From positions 30,873,149 through 30,937,148 of the forward strand of contig OZ024914.1 in assembly GCA_964017125.1 (NCBI GenBank): a stretch of DNA of 64,000 bases, given 5' to 3'. The position numbers and the translations under genes are program-made. This DNA comes from Flabesymbios commensalis. Its lineage: Eukaryota; Annelida; Polychaeta; Terebellida; Flabelligeridae. The notes beneath the pieces were generated by a model. It did not search any database. It was not told where the DNA came from and saw nothing but the letters and a program-made list of their open reading frames with translations. Of the stretch, positions 33,566 through 55,900 are shown piece after piece (the stretch's first letter is position 1; the number at the start of each line of letters is the position of its first letter).

Positions 33566-35164
33566 CAGGGTCGTCCTCGCCCGGTGCGCGCTACCGCCAG
33601 TCTGTGCCGCAAGGCGGGAATCTGCCAACAGTCATGACAGTAGTGAGTAGGCCTACCAAGCTGCAGATAACCCCACAGGTAGGCCTATCGCCTACCGACC
33701 CCACATCGGGCTTCTGAAACTCTAGATATATGTTAACATCTCAGTTAAAGTAAGCCACAATTATCATCTAACCGTAATAACCCTGTCTAGTCACTTTTGA
33801 CTTGAAAAACGGCTCAGCCATTCCATTGCTCGTTTGTTTACTGAACTGTCAAAAATAGACACGGCCACATCACCAGTGATCACATGATCGGCACATGACA
33901 CATGCATGCTCTATTGTTGATTGATAATGCCTCGCAACTTGTAGGTCACATTGGAGAATTGTTGAATGACTATACTGCATTTTAAAGTCGTTTTGGCGGC
34001 GATATTTATCGAAATAAATATCAATAATAGATAAATCAGGCCTTATAGCCAATTTTATAGTCTCATTACTTCGAAGTGTGTACCTTTAACACATGCATAT
34101 CATCAGTCCAGTCAAGACTCGTCTGATTGGGATGATAAAATCCTAATGAAAATAAGTGAAAACTATCAATATTGATTTATAAAACAAATCTCTATGAAGC
34201 GCATGACCTTCCTTTAACTTGGGGTGGAGCCAAATGCTTTAATTGTATATTTTGAAAACATGGCTAGCAAAAGAGCTGTGGTATTTTAATTGTGGTATTT
34301 TAATTTTAATAAGCTGGTAGCTTCACATTCCAACTCAGACCATGTGGCTGGTTACCTGTGTCACCAATGGACCTACATATTTGATTTACATGGTTCGTAT
34401 CTCAACTCGACAGTTATCGTTCCTATACATAATACCCAAATATACCTGGAATTTTCAATAATAGGCACGGTGTGGCCAGGCAGCCCATGAAAATGCCGTT
34501 TAAAATCGTTTAAAAAAGGTGGACTAGATTTTATGTCCCGTTATTAGAAGAGAAGGCAAAAAATGATCGAAAACGCATTCGCAAACTCTACTATGTTCAC
34601 ATTCTGGAGGACATTGATTTTTATTGTGATTGGTTGTGTCACGGGTCAGATATTTATGTGCGCTCAATATTTTTTGTAGACTGCTGTAGTAATCTGTTTT
34701 GAAATTTCAAGCGTAAGAGCGACTAACCTGATTACAAAATGTAGGCCTAATATAGTTTTATAAAAGGCACGTACATTACCATATTTTTATCTGATGTCAA
34801 ACTATCCCAGCTCTCATTTTGGTGGTGTATTCGTGTGCAAACTTGTACTGAAAAGGATGTCGCTTCCGCATATTCCTAACATGGGTTCTGGGGATTAGTA
34901 AGATATTTTTTATAGTGCATGTTAATATTAGTGTGGGCGGGGTTATAAGACACATTGGAACTTATTAAACAATAAAAAATATTGCAAATATAAATAATTT
35001 TAAATCGTAACGGGTCTTGTTAGTAAAATGTTTGGGTTTTTCATTCACTTAAGAGTTGAAACAAGTAATTCCATAGAAAAGGCTTGGATCAAACACTTAA
35101 CACACCGGTTTTATTTCTACACATTCTACACATCAAAAGTATTCCACTTAAAACTAATTTGTTA
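33566..35164. other. Non-coding stretch
   Basis: Three TAGGCCTA octamers occur here; no supported gene or clear repeat. Confidence 0.4.
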
Positions 35165-38100
35165 TGCGATAGTCAGGGTGCCAAAGCTGATATTTTAGCC
35201 GAGCCCTGCTTGGAATGATAAAGTTTTTTTTATGGTGGATTTTACATCATTAGGACCTCTGTAAGGAATATCAGCCGGATAGCAAGCGAAAATCCTTGAG
35301 CTAACCGTGAAATCCAAGATAACCGCCAAGATGGCCGCCAAGACGGCCACAACATATGATAAAACCTAACTTTTAAACTATTTGTCTTAGAATATCATGT
35401 AATACCACTTTTCTGATAGTAATGCACATCAGCAGGCCATTTCAGGCATTTAATTTGTAATCGGAGTGCAGATAAAAGTTGGCCGCCAAAATGGCCGCCA
35501 TTTCACAGAAAAAAACGTTAATTTTATATATTGAGCCTAGAATGTCAAGTGACACCACTTTTTAGAAGCTATTTACATGGTTTGTATTAAGAATTACGGT
35601 AGATATTACATCATTAGGACCTCCATGATAATTATCACAGCGGATAGCAAGCGACTATCCTTGACCTAACTGAGAAATCCAATATGGCCGCCAAGATGGC
35701 TGCCATGCAATATGGGCGCTACCGCATGATAAAACCTAACTTTTGAACCATTTGACTCAGAATATCAAGTAATACCACTTTTCTGATAGTAATGCATAGC
35801 AGCGGTCCATTTATAGCATTGTTTTGGTCAATAGAGTTCACAGATAGAAGATGTTCGCCAAAATGCATTCTTCAGATTGTTTGGCCTATGCAAGGTGAAT
35901 AGCGATGTAATGTTAAATCACAATAACTTCATTGAAATAAGAATCTTAGCAACCGATGGATGAAATTTTGTATGATGAAAGGGAACATGTTACATAATCT
36001 GTTTAACAATAATATCAAAACACTGATTCAGTTCATGTGACGGCTATCATTTATTCTTGCAATCATCTTCTCACTGTGCTTTTGCCAGGGCTCCTGCTGT
36101 AACAATGACTCATGAACAGCTCCTGCTGCATTATTGTTTCAATTCATGGTTGGTTAATGATATAGTTTGACCTTGCCTACTTACTTGAGCTAAGAAGATG
36201 AATCTATGTTATTAGACGTAAGGTATAGTCTAGTGGCCCAGCATCTGACCTTGCAAAATTGTACTTGACTATACTGTCTGGTACCCAAAACCAGTGGATG
36301 TATACTTCTTCTCTTTTTAAAATCCAAGATGGCCGTAAAGATGGCTGTTAAATATGAAAGATACAGAACTTTTGTGCTAACAATTCTGATCTTGGTGGCA
36401 GAACATATGTTTTGAGCATCCGAGAATCCAAGGGTTAAATTACTGCTCAGAATCACATATAGCTGTTCAAAAAAATTAAAATCGCCGCCAAACTAAACTT
36501 TGAAATTCGAAAACAAAGATAGAGAACTTTGAACTAAATCAGATCATAGAATTGTAATATTAGTGTCTAACCATATGTTTTTGCCATCTGTGAATCATCC
36601 ATTTCAGTTTTTACGTTGACACTTAGATATGTCTGTTTGCAAAAATACAAAATAGCCGCCAAAATAAATTTGAAAGCTGACAAAATAGTGATGGTTATCA
36701 CAGTAGCTATGTTTCTCTGAAATTAGCAATATGTTGTTGCTGATCCACTAAAGCATTACATAATACATCGTGATGAACATGTACATGTAAATCTTCCTGT
36801 GGGCGTATTTGTGAAGAGTTCATTGTATGTGGAAATATTATAATTAGCGTAAGCGACGTTGTAGCTCTTTCACATTAGCATAGGCTTCATAGTGATTATG
36901 TATCTATATACTGGTACGTGGAATGTGCAATAATATAAACACTGACTGATATAACAAACAGCAAGTTTATTTATTCATTTGAAATTGTCTGCTGCAGATA
37001 GGAGCGAGACAAATTCTATAGCAGCAACATGCCCAAAAACACGCAAGATGTTCTAGTGTTTATAGAGAAACTACATTACAATCACTAGACTAAAGTTACA
37101 TTGTAAAAATCATTAAATTGTAGCCCTACCAATATTATCAAAATGAGACAAATTCAAAACTTTGTCTAAACCAGCAATTTGTACCTGGGAGCTGTAATAT
37201 TAGTGTCTAACCATATGTTACTATTTCGGCACAGCACCTTTCATTTAAACATCAGTGTCATCTGCAATCAAAGTTATTCTTGACTTATTGTGTCCTATGT
37301 ACATGACCCGTTGTGTCAAAATAACATCAGCTTCTTCATGTTTGGAAACGAAGTGCAAAAGCGGATGTTTTTACCCTTTACAAACCAATTTTATCATAGT
37401 CTTCTGTTACTACAAGGTGGTGGTCAACTGTGTTGTGATTGAACAAATGGCATTGAGTTTTGGCTTGTCGCATATAATAACTTATTCAATTGTATTTTGC
37501 TATGCCTATGTTTGAGCACTGAATCGCGTGGTGGAGTGCTCATTTTAGGCATGTCTAGGAAATTAACCTGTAGACATGCCAAGATGGTCGCAGTTTTGCA
37601 ATGTAATTTCATACTGAAACACTGTGACCTTTCGCACAATATATGAGAGTGACTCAATTCATCCCACGTCAGTGACCTGGTGTCAAAGATCAGTGCCTGC
37701 ACTACTATACCATTGAAGTTCTATCAGCAGTATGTAACTGCATGCGAAAGTTATCCTCCTCCTTGCATACATGTGTGTCATCTAGGGTGACACATAAGCC
37801 CCCCAGACATTGCTCGCAAAGTCATTCGTGAGTGTCTGTGCAACATTTCTATTATTGCTTGTTCGTTTTTTGGGGTATCAAATATTACCCCTTCTTGACC
37901 ACAACCTTTTCTCATCCATATGATAAGGGATTAAACTACGCGACACTTTATATTTTTTATTTCTACTTATTATGTCATACCTTGTCTCTAGTCATCTTTA
38001 TCAAGGCTTATTGAGCTATATTAAGTGTCTATATACATGATATAGCCACGTTTACATACAAAAGGAGTTGGGTAGCTTTGCTTCACTGAACCATAATATT

Positions 38101-39180
38101 TACATTGCAGCGGATTGCATCCCTGTGGACTTTGGTTTTCAAGCCTATCCTTTTAGGGGATTGTAACGTAATATTGGCCGTCGTTTTGGAGGTCTTCAAA
38201 CTTTGGCCGTCCCATCCAAAGTTGCCCAAACAGGAAAACTGGCAGTACAAAAAGACGGCTGGCTAGATGAGTCACTGCCCTGTGGTGCACCCCATTATGC
38301 AACTGCAAAGGAGAGGAGGATTACAAAAATACATCATGGCTGTCACATGAACTGAATTATTGTTTTGCTATTAGTGTCAAACATATTATGTAACCTGTTC
38401 CCTTTCATGGTATAAAATTTCATCCATCGGTTGCTAAGATTCTTATTTCAATAAAGTTATTGTGATTTACCATTACATTGTTATTGACTTTGCATAGGCT
38501 AAACAATCTGAAAAATGAATTTTGGTGTCTATTTTCTATGTGTGAACTGTAATGACAAAAACAATGCTAGAAATTGACTGCTGCTGTGCATTACTATCAG
38601 AAAAGTGGTATTACTTGATATTCTGAGTCAAATGGTTCAAAAGTTAGGTTTTATTATGCGGCAGCGGCCATCTTGGCAGCAATCTTGGTGGCCATCTTGG
38701 ATTTCTCAGTTAGCTCAAGGATAGTCGCTTGCTATCCGCTGTGATATTCATTATGGAGGTCCTAATGATTGAAAATCCACCGTAATTATCAATACAAACC
38801 ATGTAAATAGCTACAAAAAAGTGGTGTCCCTTCACAATATTTGAAATTGACGTTTTCTGTGGAATAGCGGCCATTTTGGCGGCCATCTTGAATCTGTGCA
38901 CTCTAATCACAAATTAAATGCCAGAAATGGACTGCCGGTGTGCATTACTATGAGAGAAGTGGTATTACATGACATTCTAAGTCAAATAGTTCAAAAGTTA
39001 AATTTTATCATATGGTTGTGGCCATCTTGGCGGCCATCTTGGATTTCTCGGTTAGCTCAATAATGTTCGTTTTCTATCCGCTTGATTTTCATTATAGAGG
39101 TGCTAATGATGCGAAATCCACCGTAAAAAAACTTTATCATTCCAAGCAGGGTATACCTGGGTGGCACCCTGACTACGAGC
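35165..39180. mobile_element. Long inverted-repeat element, about 4.0 kb
   Basis: Arms 35165-36048 and 38333-39180 (about 0.85 kb each) are inverted copies, shown by paired blocks such as GTCAGGGTGCC/GGCACCCTGAC, GCGGATAGCAAGCGACTATC and CACAATAACTTCATTGAAAT. The arms repeat AAGATGGCCGCCAAGATGGC motifs. The 2.3-kb interior holds decayed coding sequence on the minus strand (37424-37702) related to 55640-55860 in the element at 53-57 kb. The family is unassigned; it looks old. Confidence 0.8.
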
Positions 39181-40425
39181 ATTTCTAAGGTGACAACATT
39201 AAACACGTTTTTCTCAGTTAGCATGTTCTTGCATGGAACCCTATATAAGTAGATTATTAAGCAATTCAATGACGAGTTAGCAATTTATTTTCAATGTTGT
39301 ATATCTGTTCCTTATTTGATCCAATATTTTTTATAGACAAAAATATGGACTATATATAGGAAGTGTCGCATGAGAACTTTTAATCTACAATATTGATAAT
39401 ATTATATTACACATGGCATTGTATATTGTGAATAATTTAAAAATACGTTTTTGCGGGGTGTTAGATGACAAAATATGTGTTAAACATAAATGTAGCTTAG
39501 AAGCTGAAGGGTTAATAAAATAATAATCCTGCAGTGCTATATCTCAAACGTGTTAATACAATATCATTGTATATGCTTATTTGTAAGCAGAACGCATACA
39601 CCTTTCATTTTCACAGAAAAAAATGTATTTTGCTTTCAGGGATTAAAGGGTCAAAACAGTGCTTGGCAAACAGTATTTCTAATTCGGGACACCCAAATTA
39701 GGTTTATAAAGGAAATGCTGACCTCACGTTTAAGTAATTTAGGAAAGTATTAACAATTTATTTTTAATATGTCATATGCTTTCGTTTTAATCCGTTATCT
39801 TGTGTTTATTTATAAATGAATTGGAGGACAATATCTGGATTATACGGCTCAAAGTGTTGAATAAAGATCTACAACCTACAACAGAACATTGATAATGAAT
39901 TATAACACATGTGAATTGTGAATGTTCTAAAAATAGTAGGTCCTAGTCTATTGAATAATAAAATGTGTGTTTGATATAAATTTTACTTCTAGTAACCAAA
40001 GGGTTAGTTGAAAAAATTATCCTTTTATAACTTAAGCATGACTAATGTAATAATAAAATATTATTTTACATGCTTATTTGTTTACAAAGAGCGTAAATCT
40101 TTTCTTTTTACATAGAAAATAGTGGTAATTTTAGCCAAAATACAGCTTGATCAATATTACTGATTATAGGTGGCTTTTATTATAATAAATATTATGGTAT
40201 TTTTTGTACAACATGATGTAATATACTACAAAATATCTATACAATCATATTAAAATAGGTCTTAAATATATTACTGACATAAAAACATGGTTAAATCAGA
40301 CAATGATAACAATCAGAGAATGCGTGGATCTCTGACGAAATCTAGCGAAAAGTTAGATTTTCGCTAATGGCCGCTTGTTATTTTTGCAATTTTTAATATA
40401 AAGATAGCTGAAATTTTAAATCTCT
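39181..40425. other. AT-rich stretch without recognised content
   Basis: Two diverged blocks with ATACACCTTTCATTTTCACAG/AAATGTATTTTGC-like text occur about 500 bases apart (39590-39640, 40085-40130), which may be an old direct repeat. No gene is seen. Confidence 0.4.
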
Positions 40426-40671
40426 TTAACCCTTTAACCGCCGGTGCCGCATATATTCGGATTTTCATTTTTTATTAGCACATTAAGTAACACATTTTAA
40501 AAGTGTGAAAGATAAAATGTGACATCAACCAGCAAGATTTGAAAAGAGTTGATCTCCATTTTGTCAAATCTGAATAATTCTCACTCACTTGAAGCTGTGG
40601 ATCGCGTCAGCGAGACACAACTTCAAATGGGTGAAAATTCAAATTGAATAATTTGGCGGTTGAAGGGTTAA
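40426..40671. mobile_element. Nested hairpin, family B copy
   Basis: TTAACCCTTTAACCGCC at the left, GGCGGTTGAAGGGTTAA at the right, and the inner hairpin ACTTGAAGCTGTGGATCGCG / CGAGACACAACTTCAA. It is very similar to 6207-6452. Confidence 0.9.
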
Positions 40672-41042
40672 GTAGACACAACGAGTTGTTTTTTAACAGA
40701 TTACCACCTTGAATTTGGCGGTCATTTGTTTTCAGTTTTTAACACTTTCCAGTGCAATAAAAAACTGTTATCTGCCTATAGCGCTCATCTATAGTATCTT
40801 TATGACATATCTGGATAGATATATCGTTTGTAACAGCGATTTCACCATGTTGACACGATAGAGTTTGATGGCTAGCTGAAATATGATTTAAATATAACAG
40901 TACTGCCTCCTTTTAGGCCGGTCTCAAAAGGGTTTTACACCAATTGCGTCACTTAAGACGTTCATATCTGTAATCACAGGCCCAAAACATCAATCACAGA
41001 TTCGATTGATGTACTCACTATGTGATATAAAGTATTTTTTTT

Positions 41043-41350
41043 TGAGTGTGTGTATGCGTGTGTGTGTGTGTGTGTGGGGGGGGGGGGTAATTCAAAAGCC
41101 CCCTCCCTACTTAACGCACCAATTTCAAAATTTAAGATCGACCATTTTGAGTCCCCCATACCACCAGCTGATGACTTTAACTATCAAACCTCTTTTTACT
41201 GGAGATGTGATACAAATCTCTGCCAGATCCCACATCATTACGGGACATTTTTCAATTTCACTTGCAGCGTTTAGGGGTGGGTGGTTTGCAAATCTCATCT
41301 TTACGGATGGGAAGTCAACTTTATGAAGAGCCCCCCCCCCCCCCCCCCCT
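41043..41350. repeat. (TG)n/G-run to C-run bounded segment
   Basis: A (TG)n tract running into a G run (41075-41087) and, about 240 bases on, a C run (41330-41349). The open frames inside are glycine/proline-rich translations of the runs. Confidence 0.75.
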
Positions 41351-41494
41351 GGGGGAAAACACAAACTAGCTTAGTCACCAAGCAATCGGGAACTAATATT
41401 TTGACCGTTTGTCAGAAGTATCAATCAATAAATAAATTGGCTTTGAGCTGATCTAATTATCATTATCTAGACCAAAAGAAACCCAATATTTTAT

Positions 41495-41572
41495 AAATGT
41501 TTCTCCGGCATCGGTGTCGCTGGTCCAACATTAGAACAACATTGGGCGGATGTGTCGTGTTTGTGTTGTTCT
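41495..41572. mobile_element. Family A fragment (right half)
   Basis: CATCGGTGTCGCTGGTCC, AACATTAGAACAACATTGGG and GTGTCGTGTTTGTGTTG follow the family's right half. Confidence 0.55.
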
Positions 41573-41603
41573 GTTTATCAAAGCTACTATTCATGATTTT
41601 TAT

Positions 41604-42370
41604 GGTTGGCCAAACCAGTCATACTGAGCACATTAAATCGTTTTAATGCGCGCATTAAATCGTTTTATTGCGCGCATTAAATGATTAATGTGCGATGTAA
41701 TTCAATTTATGAGCACAATAAATAATTAATGCGCACACTAATTCAATTTATACGCGCATAAAATAATTGATGTGCGCTCTTATTCAATTTATGAGCGCAT
41801 CAATCAATTATTTAATGCGCTCATAAAATTTAAATAACGCGCACATCAATTATTTAATGCGCTCATAAATTCAATTAAAGTGCACATCAATTATTTAATG
41901 CGCGCATAAATTTAATTAAAGTGCGCATCAATTATTTATTGTGCACACTAAAAGGATTTGACGCGCGCATAAATTGAAATAATGCGCGCATGTTGATGTG
42001 CGATGTAATTCAATTTATGAGCGCAATAAATAATTATTGCGCACACTAATTCAATTTATGCGCGCATAAAGTAATTGATGTGCGTTCTCATTCAATTTAT
42101 GAGCGCATCAATCAATCATTTAATGCGCGCATAAAATTTAAATAACGCGCGCATCAATTATTTAATGCGCTCATAAATTCAATTAAAGTGCACATCAATT
42201 ATTTAATGCGCGCATAAATTTAAATAAAGTGCGCATCAATTATTTATTGTGCACACTGAAAGGATTTGATGCGCGCATAAATTGAAATAAGCATCAATTA
42301 TTTAATGTGCGCACTAAAGGGATTTGGTGCAGATAGCATGACTCAGTATGACCCGTTTGGCCAACCATAA
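41604..42370. mobile_element. TIR element with a GCGC/AATT minisatellite body
   Basis: ATGGTTGGCCAAAC plus GTCATACTGAG at the left is inverted at the right end (CTCAGTATGAC ... GTTTGGCCAACCAT). Between them, units of about 28-35 bases such as TGCGCGCATAAATTTAATT and AATTATTTAATGCGC repeat, with a higher-order period of about 308 bases (GTGCGATGTAATTC near 41691 and 41999). No coding. Confidence 0.85.
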
Positions 42371-43022
42371 ACCATAATATTGATCATACGACATATCATC
42401 AACTTAAGTATTGAGGACATACGTTCGGTCTATCTTTACACACTGTGTGTAGGTGTTTGCTTTCTAACTCCAAGTGTGGATTTAATAAATTTTAGATGAT
42501 TTCGTAGCTTGGGAAGCAACATGAGAAAAAGTTTTTTTTAACACGTAATTAGCGGACTTGGTGCTATACAAAGGAAAAAATAAAATGGCAATTTTATTAC
42601 ATACCAGCTTGATGTCTGTATTACACAGCATAATTCCAAACTTATGATATCAACCATTATACATAAAATGCAACAAAATGAAGTTTTCAATATAATTATA
42701 TGGTATCTATATGTCACAATTGTTTCTGCTAGTGTGGATCAAAATATAATTTACTGCATAAAATTATCAAATACATATAACCATGAAGCACTAGACTGTA
42801 AGGTATGTGCTGAGGTTTGGACATAGCTGTTCAACTTTAAACTTCCTCAAATAAGTATCATTTTTTTCATTATGGATTAGATAAATTTTGATTTTTTTTG
42901 CAAATTGTGTTATCGTGGTTATTATGTTACGCAATACATTGTTGTGTGCTATAATATAATGTATGTATAATGTAATGTTACAATTAATTAATATACTACA
43001 CTAATGTAACTACACTAATTTT
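42371..43022. other. AT-rich stretch between minisatellite element and receptor 3' end
   Basis: No recognised feature. Confidence 0.4.
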
Positions 43023-43028
43023 TTTATT
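43023..43028 (-). terminator. Candidate polyadenylation signal of receptor gene
   Basis: AATAAA on the minus strand about 140 bases 3' of the receptor stop codon. A plausible site for mRNA end formation; not verified. Confidence 0.45.
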
Positions 43029-43163
43029 TAAAAACTGTATATTGACCTTCTACTACATTTGTATATTACTGCCAACCATATGTTCGCCTTTAAACTAGAC
43101 TACCACATTATTCAATTTCACCTGACAGAAAAAATAAATAACTTGCTTAGATAATCAATTAGC

Positions 43164-51270
<8,107 letters not shown>

Positions 51271-51353
51271 GGTGACGTACAGGAACCTAAATGAACCTGT
51301 GAACAATAAAAGAAATATACAAGAAAATTACTAACAAAATATTACAAAATATA

Positions 51354-51451
51354 CCCGGTAAGCACAAAACATTTGTATAACGTTTGTACAGTGTTGGTCC
51401 AACGGCGACGACGTTGGACTGACGTTGTACAAATGTTTTGTGTTTGCCGGG
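51354..51451. mobile_element. Palindromic family A copy 5' of the receptor gene
   Basis: CCCGGTAAGCACAAAACATT and TGTTTTGTGTTTGCCGGG ends, axis AACGGCGACGACGTTGG. It lies 84 bases upstream of the receptor start codon, so it is in the 5' leader or intron. Confidence 0.88.
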
Positions 51452-51654
51452 TATTGGGTCGATATAGTAAATCTGATATACATTCGATAATTAAATAACA
51501 GAAACAAGTTGCACGTGGTATCTCTGATGATCACCGATATCCCCATGAGCTAATTTATTCACACGGCTTAGCTGGCAAACATTTAATTATATTGCACATT
51601 AAAGGAAAGGTATAATGGAATTCAAAACGCTGAACAATCAATCACCCGCATACT

Positions 51655-51914
51655 CAACCCTTTAGCCGCCAAATTATTCAATTTGATTTTCACCCACTTG
51701 AAGTTGTGTTTCGCTGACGCGATCCACAACTTCAAGTAAGTGAAAAATATTCAGATTTGACAAAATGCATGTCTACTATACTATACTATCTTATACTAGG
51801 CTATTGCTTGCTGATTGACGTTTTATTCATCAGCACGCATCAAAGCTGATGGGTAATGTGCCAATAAAAAATGTAAAAAACCGAATATAATCGGTGCTGG
51901 CGGTTTAAGGGTAA
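51655..51914. mobile_element. Nested hairpin, family B copy (reverse)
   Basis: CAACCCTTTAGCCGCC and GGCGGTTTAAGGGTAA ends with inner ACTTGAAGTTGTGTTTCGC / GATCCACAACTTCAAGT; a short expansion near 51775-51800 distinguishes it. Confidence 0.83.
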
Positions 51915-52960
51915 ACTAACGTATTTCAACCTACATACACAAACACACATCATTCATTAAGATGCAAAAGTAGCAACAACAAACTAAATATACCAAAAAC
52001 ACATCATAACTATCCAAGATATAATGGCCTGGAAATTTGAAACTACCATAATGATAAAACTCGCAACGCTAGTAACGTGTTACAATATGCAGATTTAGAA
52101 GTGATAGCTTTTCAACATTCTAGATAAATACGTAAATATATGGCCTAACTATGATGTTTTAAATTTTATTTATCTTATCATGCAAACTAGAATCCAATTA
52201 TCGATCGTTTTGTTCCTCAATATCATAAAATGAAATAAAATAAATATGGTTTTAGGCCACATATACGCTTGAAATGGATAGAAGCTGCTGGACGGGATGG
52301 AGGCCTACGGGAGTGCAGGCGTTCTGACATAAAATTAGTCAGGTATTGCGATACTTCTTTGTGCAAGAATTTGCAAAATAAATTTGTGCTATGTGCATAT
52401 CTACGCGTTACCAATGTATGGAAACCAGTCGTGAAAATAAAGAATTGGATGTATTTTTGTTCGGAACTACTACAATTCGGGACGCCTCACTTCGGACGTT
52501 TTGCAGCCGCTGTTAGAGATCGAAATGTTGTCCAATGTGTTTTTAATAATGGTGGTTGAAGTGTTGGAGTGCTGTTGTGCCATAGGTCTAGATGATAGAC
52601 CAACGCTGAACGGGCAATGGACCATACCTCAGGCAACATCAGCATGATGCTGTTGGTTATAGAGATGTATGAGGGTCAAAACGTGCTAAAAGTCAGTGGA
52701 GTCTAGTGTTCGTTCTTCTTTAGAAGTGCTAGGACAAAATGTTGAGAAAGTGCGAGTGTGAGCGAACTATTTCTCCTGCGCTGTCCGATTGCGGTCGTCA
52801 GATCTGGTGCGTACATCTATACCACATCGGGATACCGCAGTACGTGCGGGAGTGTAATACATATAACCAGCTAGTTTACCTGCTCTGTCTAATCATTTGA
52901 ATATATTATCTCTGACGATACTGCAGTGATAGGACTATTTTTGCACGGTTTATCACACTG
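51915..52960. other. Non-coding stretch
   Basis: A 96-codon plus-strand frame (52269-52559) has no recognisable similarity. Nothing else is supported. Confidence 0.35.
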
Positions 52961-55900
52961 TTATAGAGAGGGATATATCCTAACCAATCTAATAAACATG
53001 TCTGTCAAACTTTTCTCAACGGTTTCTATTGTATTTTTTCCCGTAGATTTCAAATCTGCCAGATACCATTCGAGATTTTGCATATTTAATTAGCTAATTT
53101 GCATATTTCCAAAATGGCCGCCGAAAAAAAGTAATCGGCTATCAATACAGTTCCGGCAATCCTAGAAATGTGTTTTTTGGCCCTGAGTTCGGGTTTTGAG
53201 ATCCCATAATGCAATTTTGACAACAATATTAATTTTGGGGTCATTGGAAGGTCATAGGTCACGTGACCATTGAATACAATATCCAACATTCACGTTTTAG
53301 CAAAACGTGCACAACTTAACCTTTTTTGGATAAAATGATGATTTGAATGCCTGATTATATATATTTATTTTCAGAGAGTTACATCTTATACACAATACTA
53401 TATCTATTAATACAAGATGGCCGCCATAATTCAAAATGGCCGCCAGCCGAATCCAAAATCAAGATATCTTAGTTTCTGGTTATCATATCTAAGCGATCTT
53501 AGTGGGCTTGATTAAGTTTTCTTGGACCAAGGAATACAATGCCAAACATCATTATACTGTCAAATGATATTTTAGAGGTTTTTGAAGTGTTTTTGATCTC
53601 TATAGGTTGATATTTTGGCAAAATTGTGTGATACATCTACGCCACCATAGTTATATTTGGATGACTTTTTCCCAGAATGAGTTTATCATCCGCACACTGT
53701 TCTGAATTCACATACTAACATGATATAACGTTAAGCCATATAAATTACATGTGTATGACAGCGACAAAATAGGTAAATAAACATCATTTACATTATAAAA
53801 CGACACTGTTATGTTGTAGAGTATGTAAAACTACTACCCAGGGGGTTAACATCATATTTTCTGGAAAACTGACAGTCTGACACGGCGTGTTGTGAAAAGT
53901 TGGGCACCTGAAATGATATCTACATATATTTAGGATCACAACCTAGGTGCACAACCTTGCAAATCGACTACTGGAAATTGACAGGAGGCCAATAATGGCG
54001 GCCATTACCGAGAAACTTTAATTTGTCAATATCTCGGTCAATATTTAAGATAATTTGCTTTTAAAGTTCTCTAAACTTATCTTTTAAGGGTCAAGGATCA
54101 ATATAGAGCCAACCCTGAAGTGATTGTATGTCTTCTTAACATGATAGTACACAAAGCCATGCATTTGATAGTGTGAAATTAATGTTTTGCACTAGATATT
54201 ATTAATCTCGTTTGATAAGAAAACATTTGACCGAACAGGAATCAGCTTGCCATTTTCTACAACCCATCCATAGTCCTAAGGCTTGAGGATGGCTTGGCTG
54301 CATGCTTTATATGCTGTTGGAAAGCATTTTCATTGGGTGGCAACAACTTCAGCAGTGTTGACTTATTAATATTATTTAAGAAAAAACTGTTGTGACTGGT
54401 CACACACATATATCGTGATTTCAATGGGAGCACCATCATCAGCAAAGTCTACCAGTGTAGTTATATCATTCAGCCAACTTTAACATGCCAGTAGAGAATG
54501 AATAGCCGATGGTATCTCGTCCGTTGACAATGTGAATAAATGACAGTGCCCTAAAGTTTGCATGACCCATTGGAGCGGCAAAACTCGTGAATGGATAGCT
54601 GTCTTGAGATGAACGACCAATAACCAAATATACAATACAATGTATGTGACTGTAATTAGTACACTCTGTTTTATCCACCACCTAAGTGAAATTTAGTTGA
54701 ACAAATGCAAGGATCACTTTGTTCCTCTTGGTACCATGTCTGACATAGAAAAGCAAGAAAGCGAGTCTTGTTGGAAAAATTCTTGAAAACCACTTGGACC
54801 GCTCTCTGTTATCTATTTTGCTATGTTCAGCAGAGGTTCTAGTCTTGATGTGAAAGAAATGGTGTCCAAAGCTGCCATTACTTTGAAGATCACAATTATA
54901 CGAAGCTCTTGTCACCCGTGAATGACTAGAACCAGGAACCAAAATAGTATATAAGCGAAATTGATTCGTCTGACAAGAGTAATGACATTTCTACTCTTCG
55001 GCAAATAACACACAAAAAGTAAGTGGTGGAGACATTAACATTAATAACTTTATTGGTGATCATGAATGTAGCAATATGCCTCCATCATTGTTTGCAGAAA
55101 ACGGAAATAGCATGATAGCTGATGATGCCATGGTGCTCACATTGAAATAACGGTAGATGTGTATGACCAGGCAAAGTAGCTTCTTGTGAACACATAATCC
55201 AACTTCGATGGCTGTGATATAGCTATATATACTCCGATTCATCAAGTTTTATAATAACAAATCACTGCTGAAATTACTGCCACCCTCTTGCTTCAGAACA
55301 TCATCTAAAGCGGGCAGCATTGGCAACAGCACTTGACAAGTCAGCTTACATCGCCAAGCTTACCTGCAAGCCTGAGGATTATGAACGGGTTGTATAAAAT
55401 GATAAACTGATCCCAGATAAATCTACAAACCCACCAAGGCTACCATATATGACACACACAATGACACGTGGCTGCAAGAAGGGTTGCAACAAAATCTGCT
55501 CGAGTAAGAGGAGAAAAATCCCCTGCTATGTAGAAGACTGTCAGAGATATCTAAGCAAAGGTTGCTGCGTACAACACCTTGAGACTTTGATGACGTGAGC
55601 GTGGGGTGATAAGGCATGGTGGGTTACTGCCCGATGTTCTGGGCATGTCTAGGGGGATTTACACTCAGACATGCCCAGACGATCAAATACTTAGGTTTTG
55701 ATATGCAATTTATTGCTGAAACACCGACGCCTTTAGCACAGCCCCGCTATCCTCTGGTCGGATAGTCCTCAAGAGTCACAATATTTGAGGGTAACTCCAT
55801 TCATCCCACATGAGAGACCTAATGTCAAACACTATTGCCTGTAGTTTAGGCTCTAGGACGGCCAACATCAGTGCCTGTACTGATGCGGGAGCTGCATTGG

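Noticed and set aside
41006-41364. Glycine/proline-rich overlapping frames
   Set aside because: They come from the (TG)n, G-run and C-run sequence and have no domain.
41690-42300. CRISPR-like regular repeats
   Set aside because: The repeats are contiguous, degenerate and eukaryotic minisatellite units with no unique spacers.
52269-52559. 96-codon plus-strand frame
   Set aside because: No similarity recognised and an isolated position; insufficient to call a gene.
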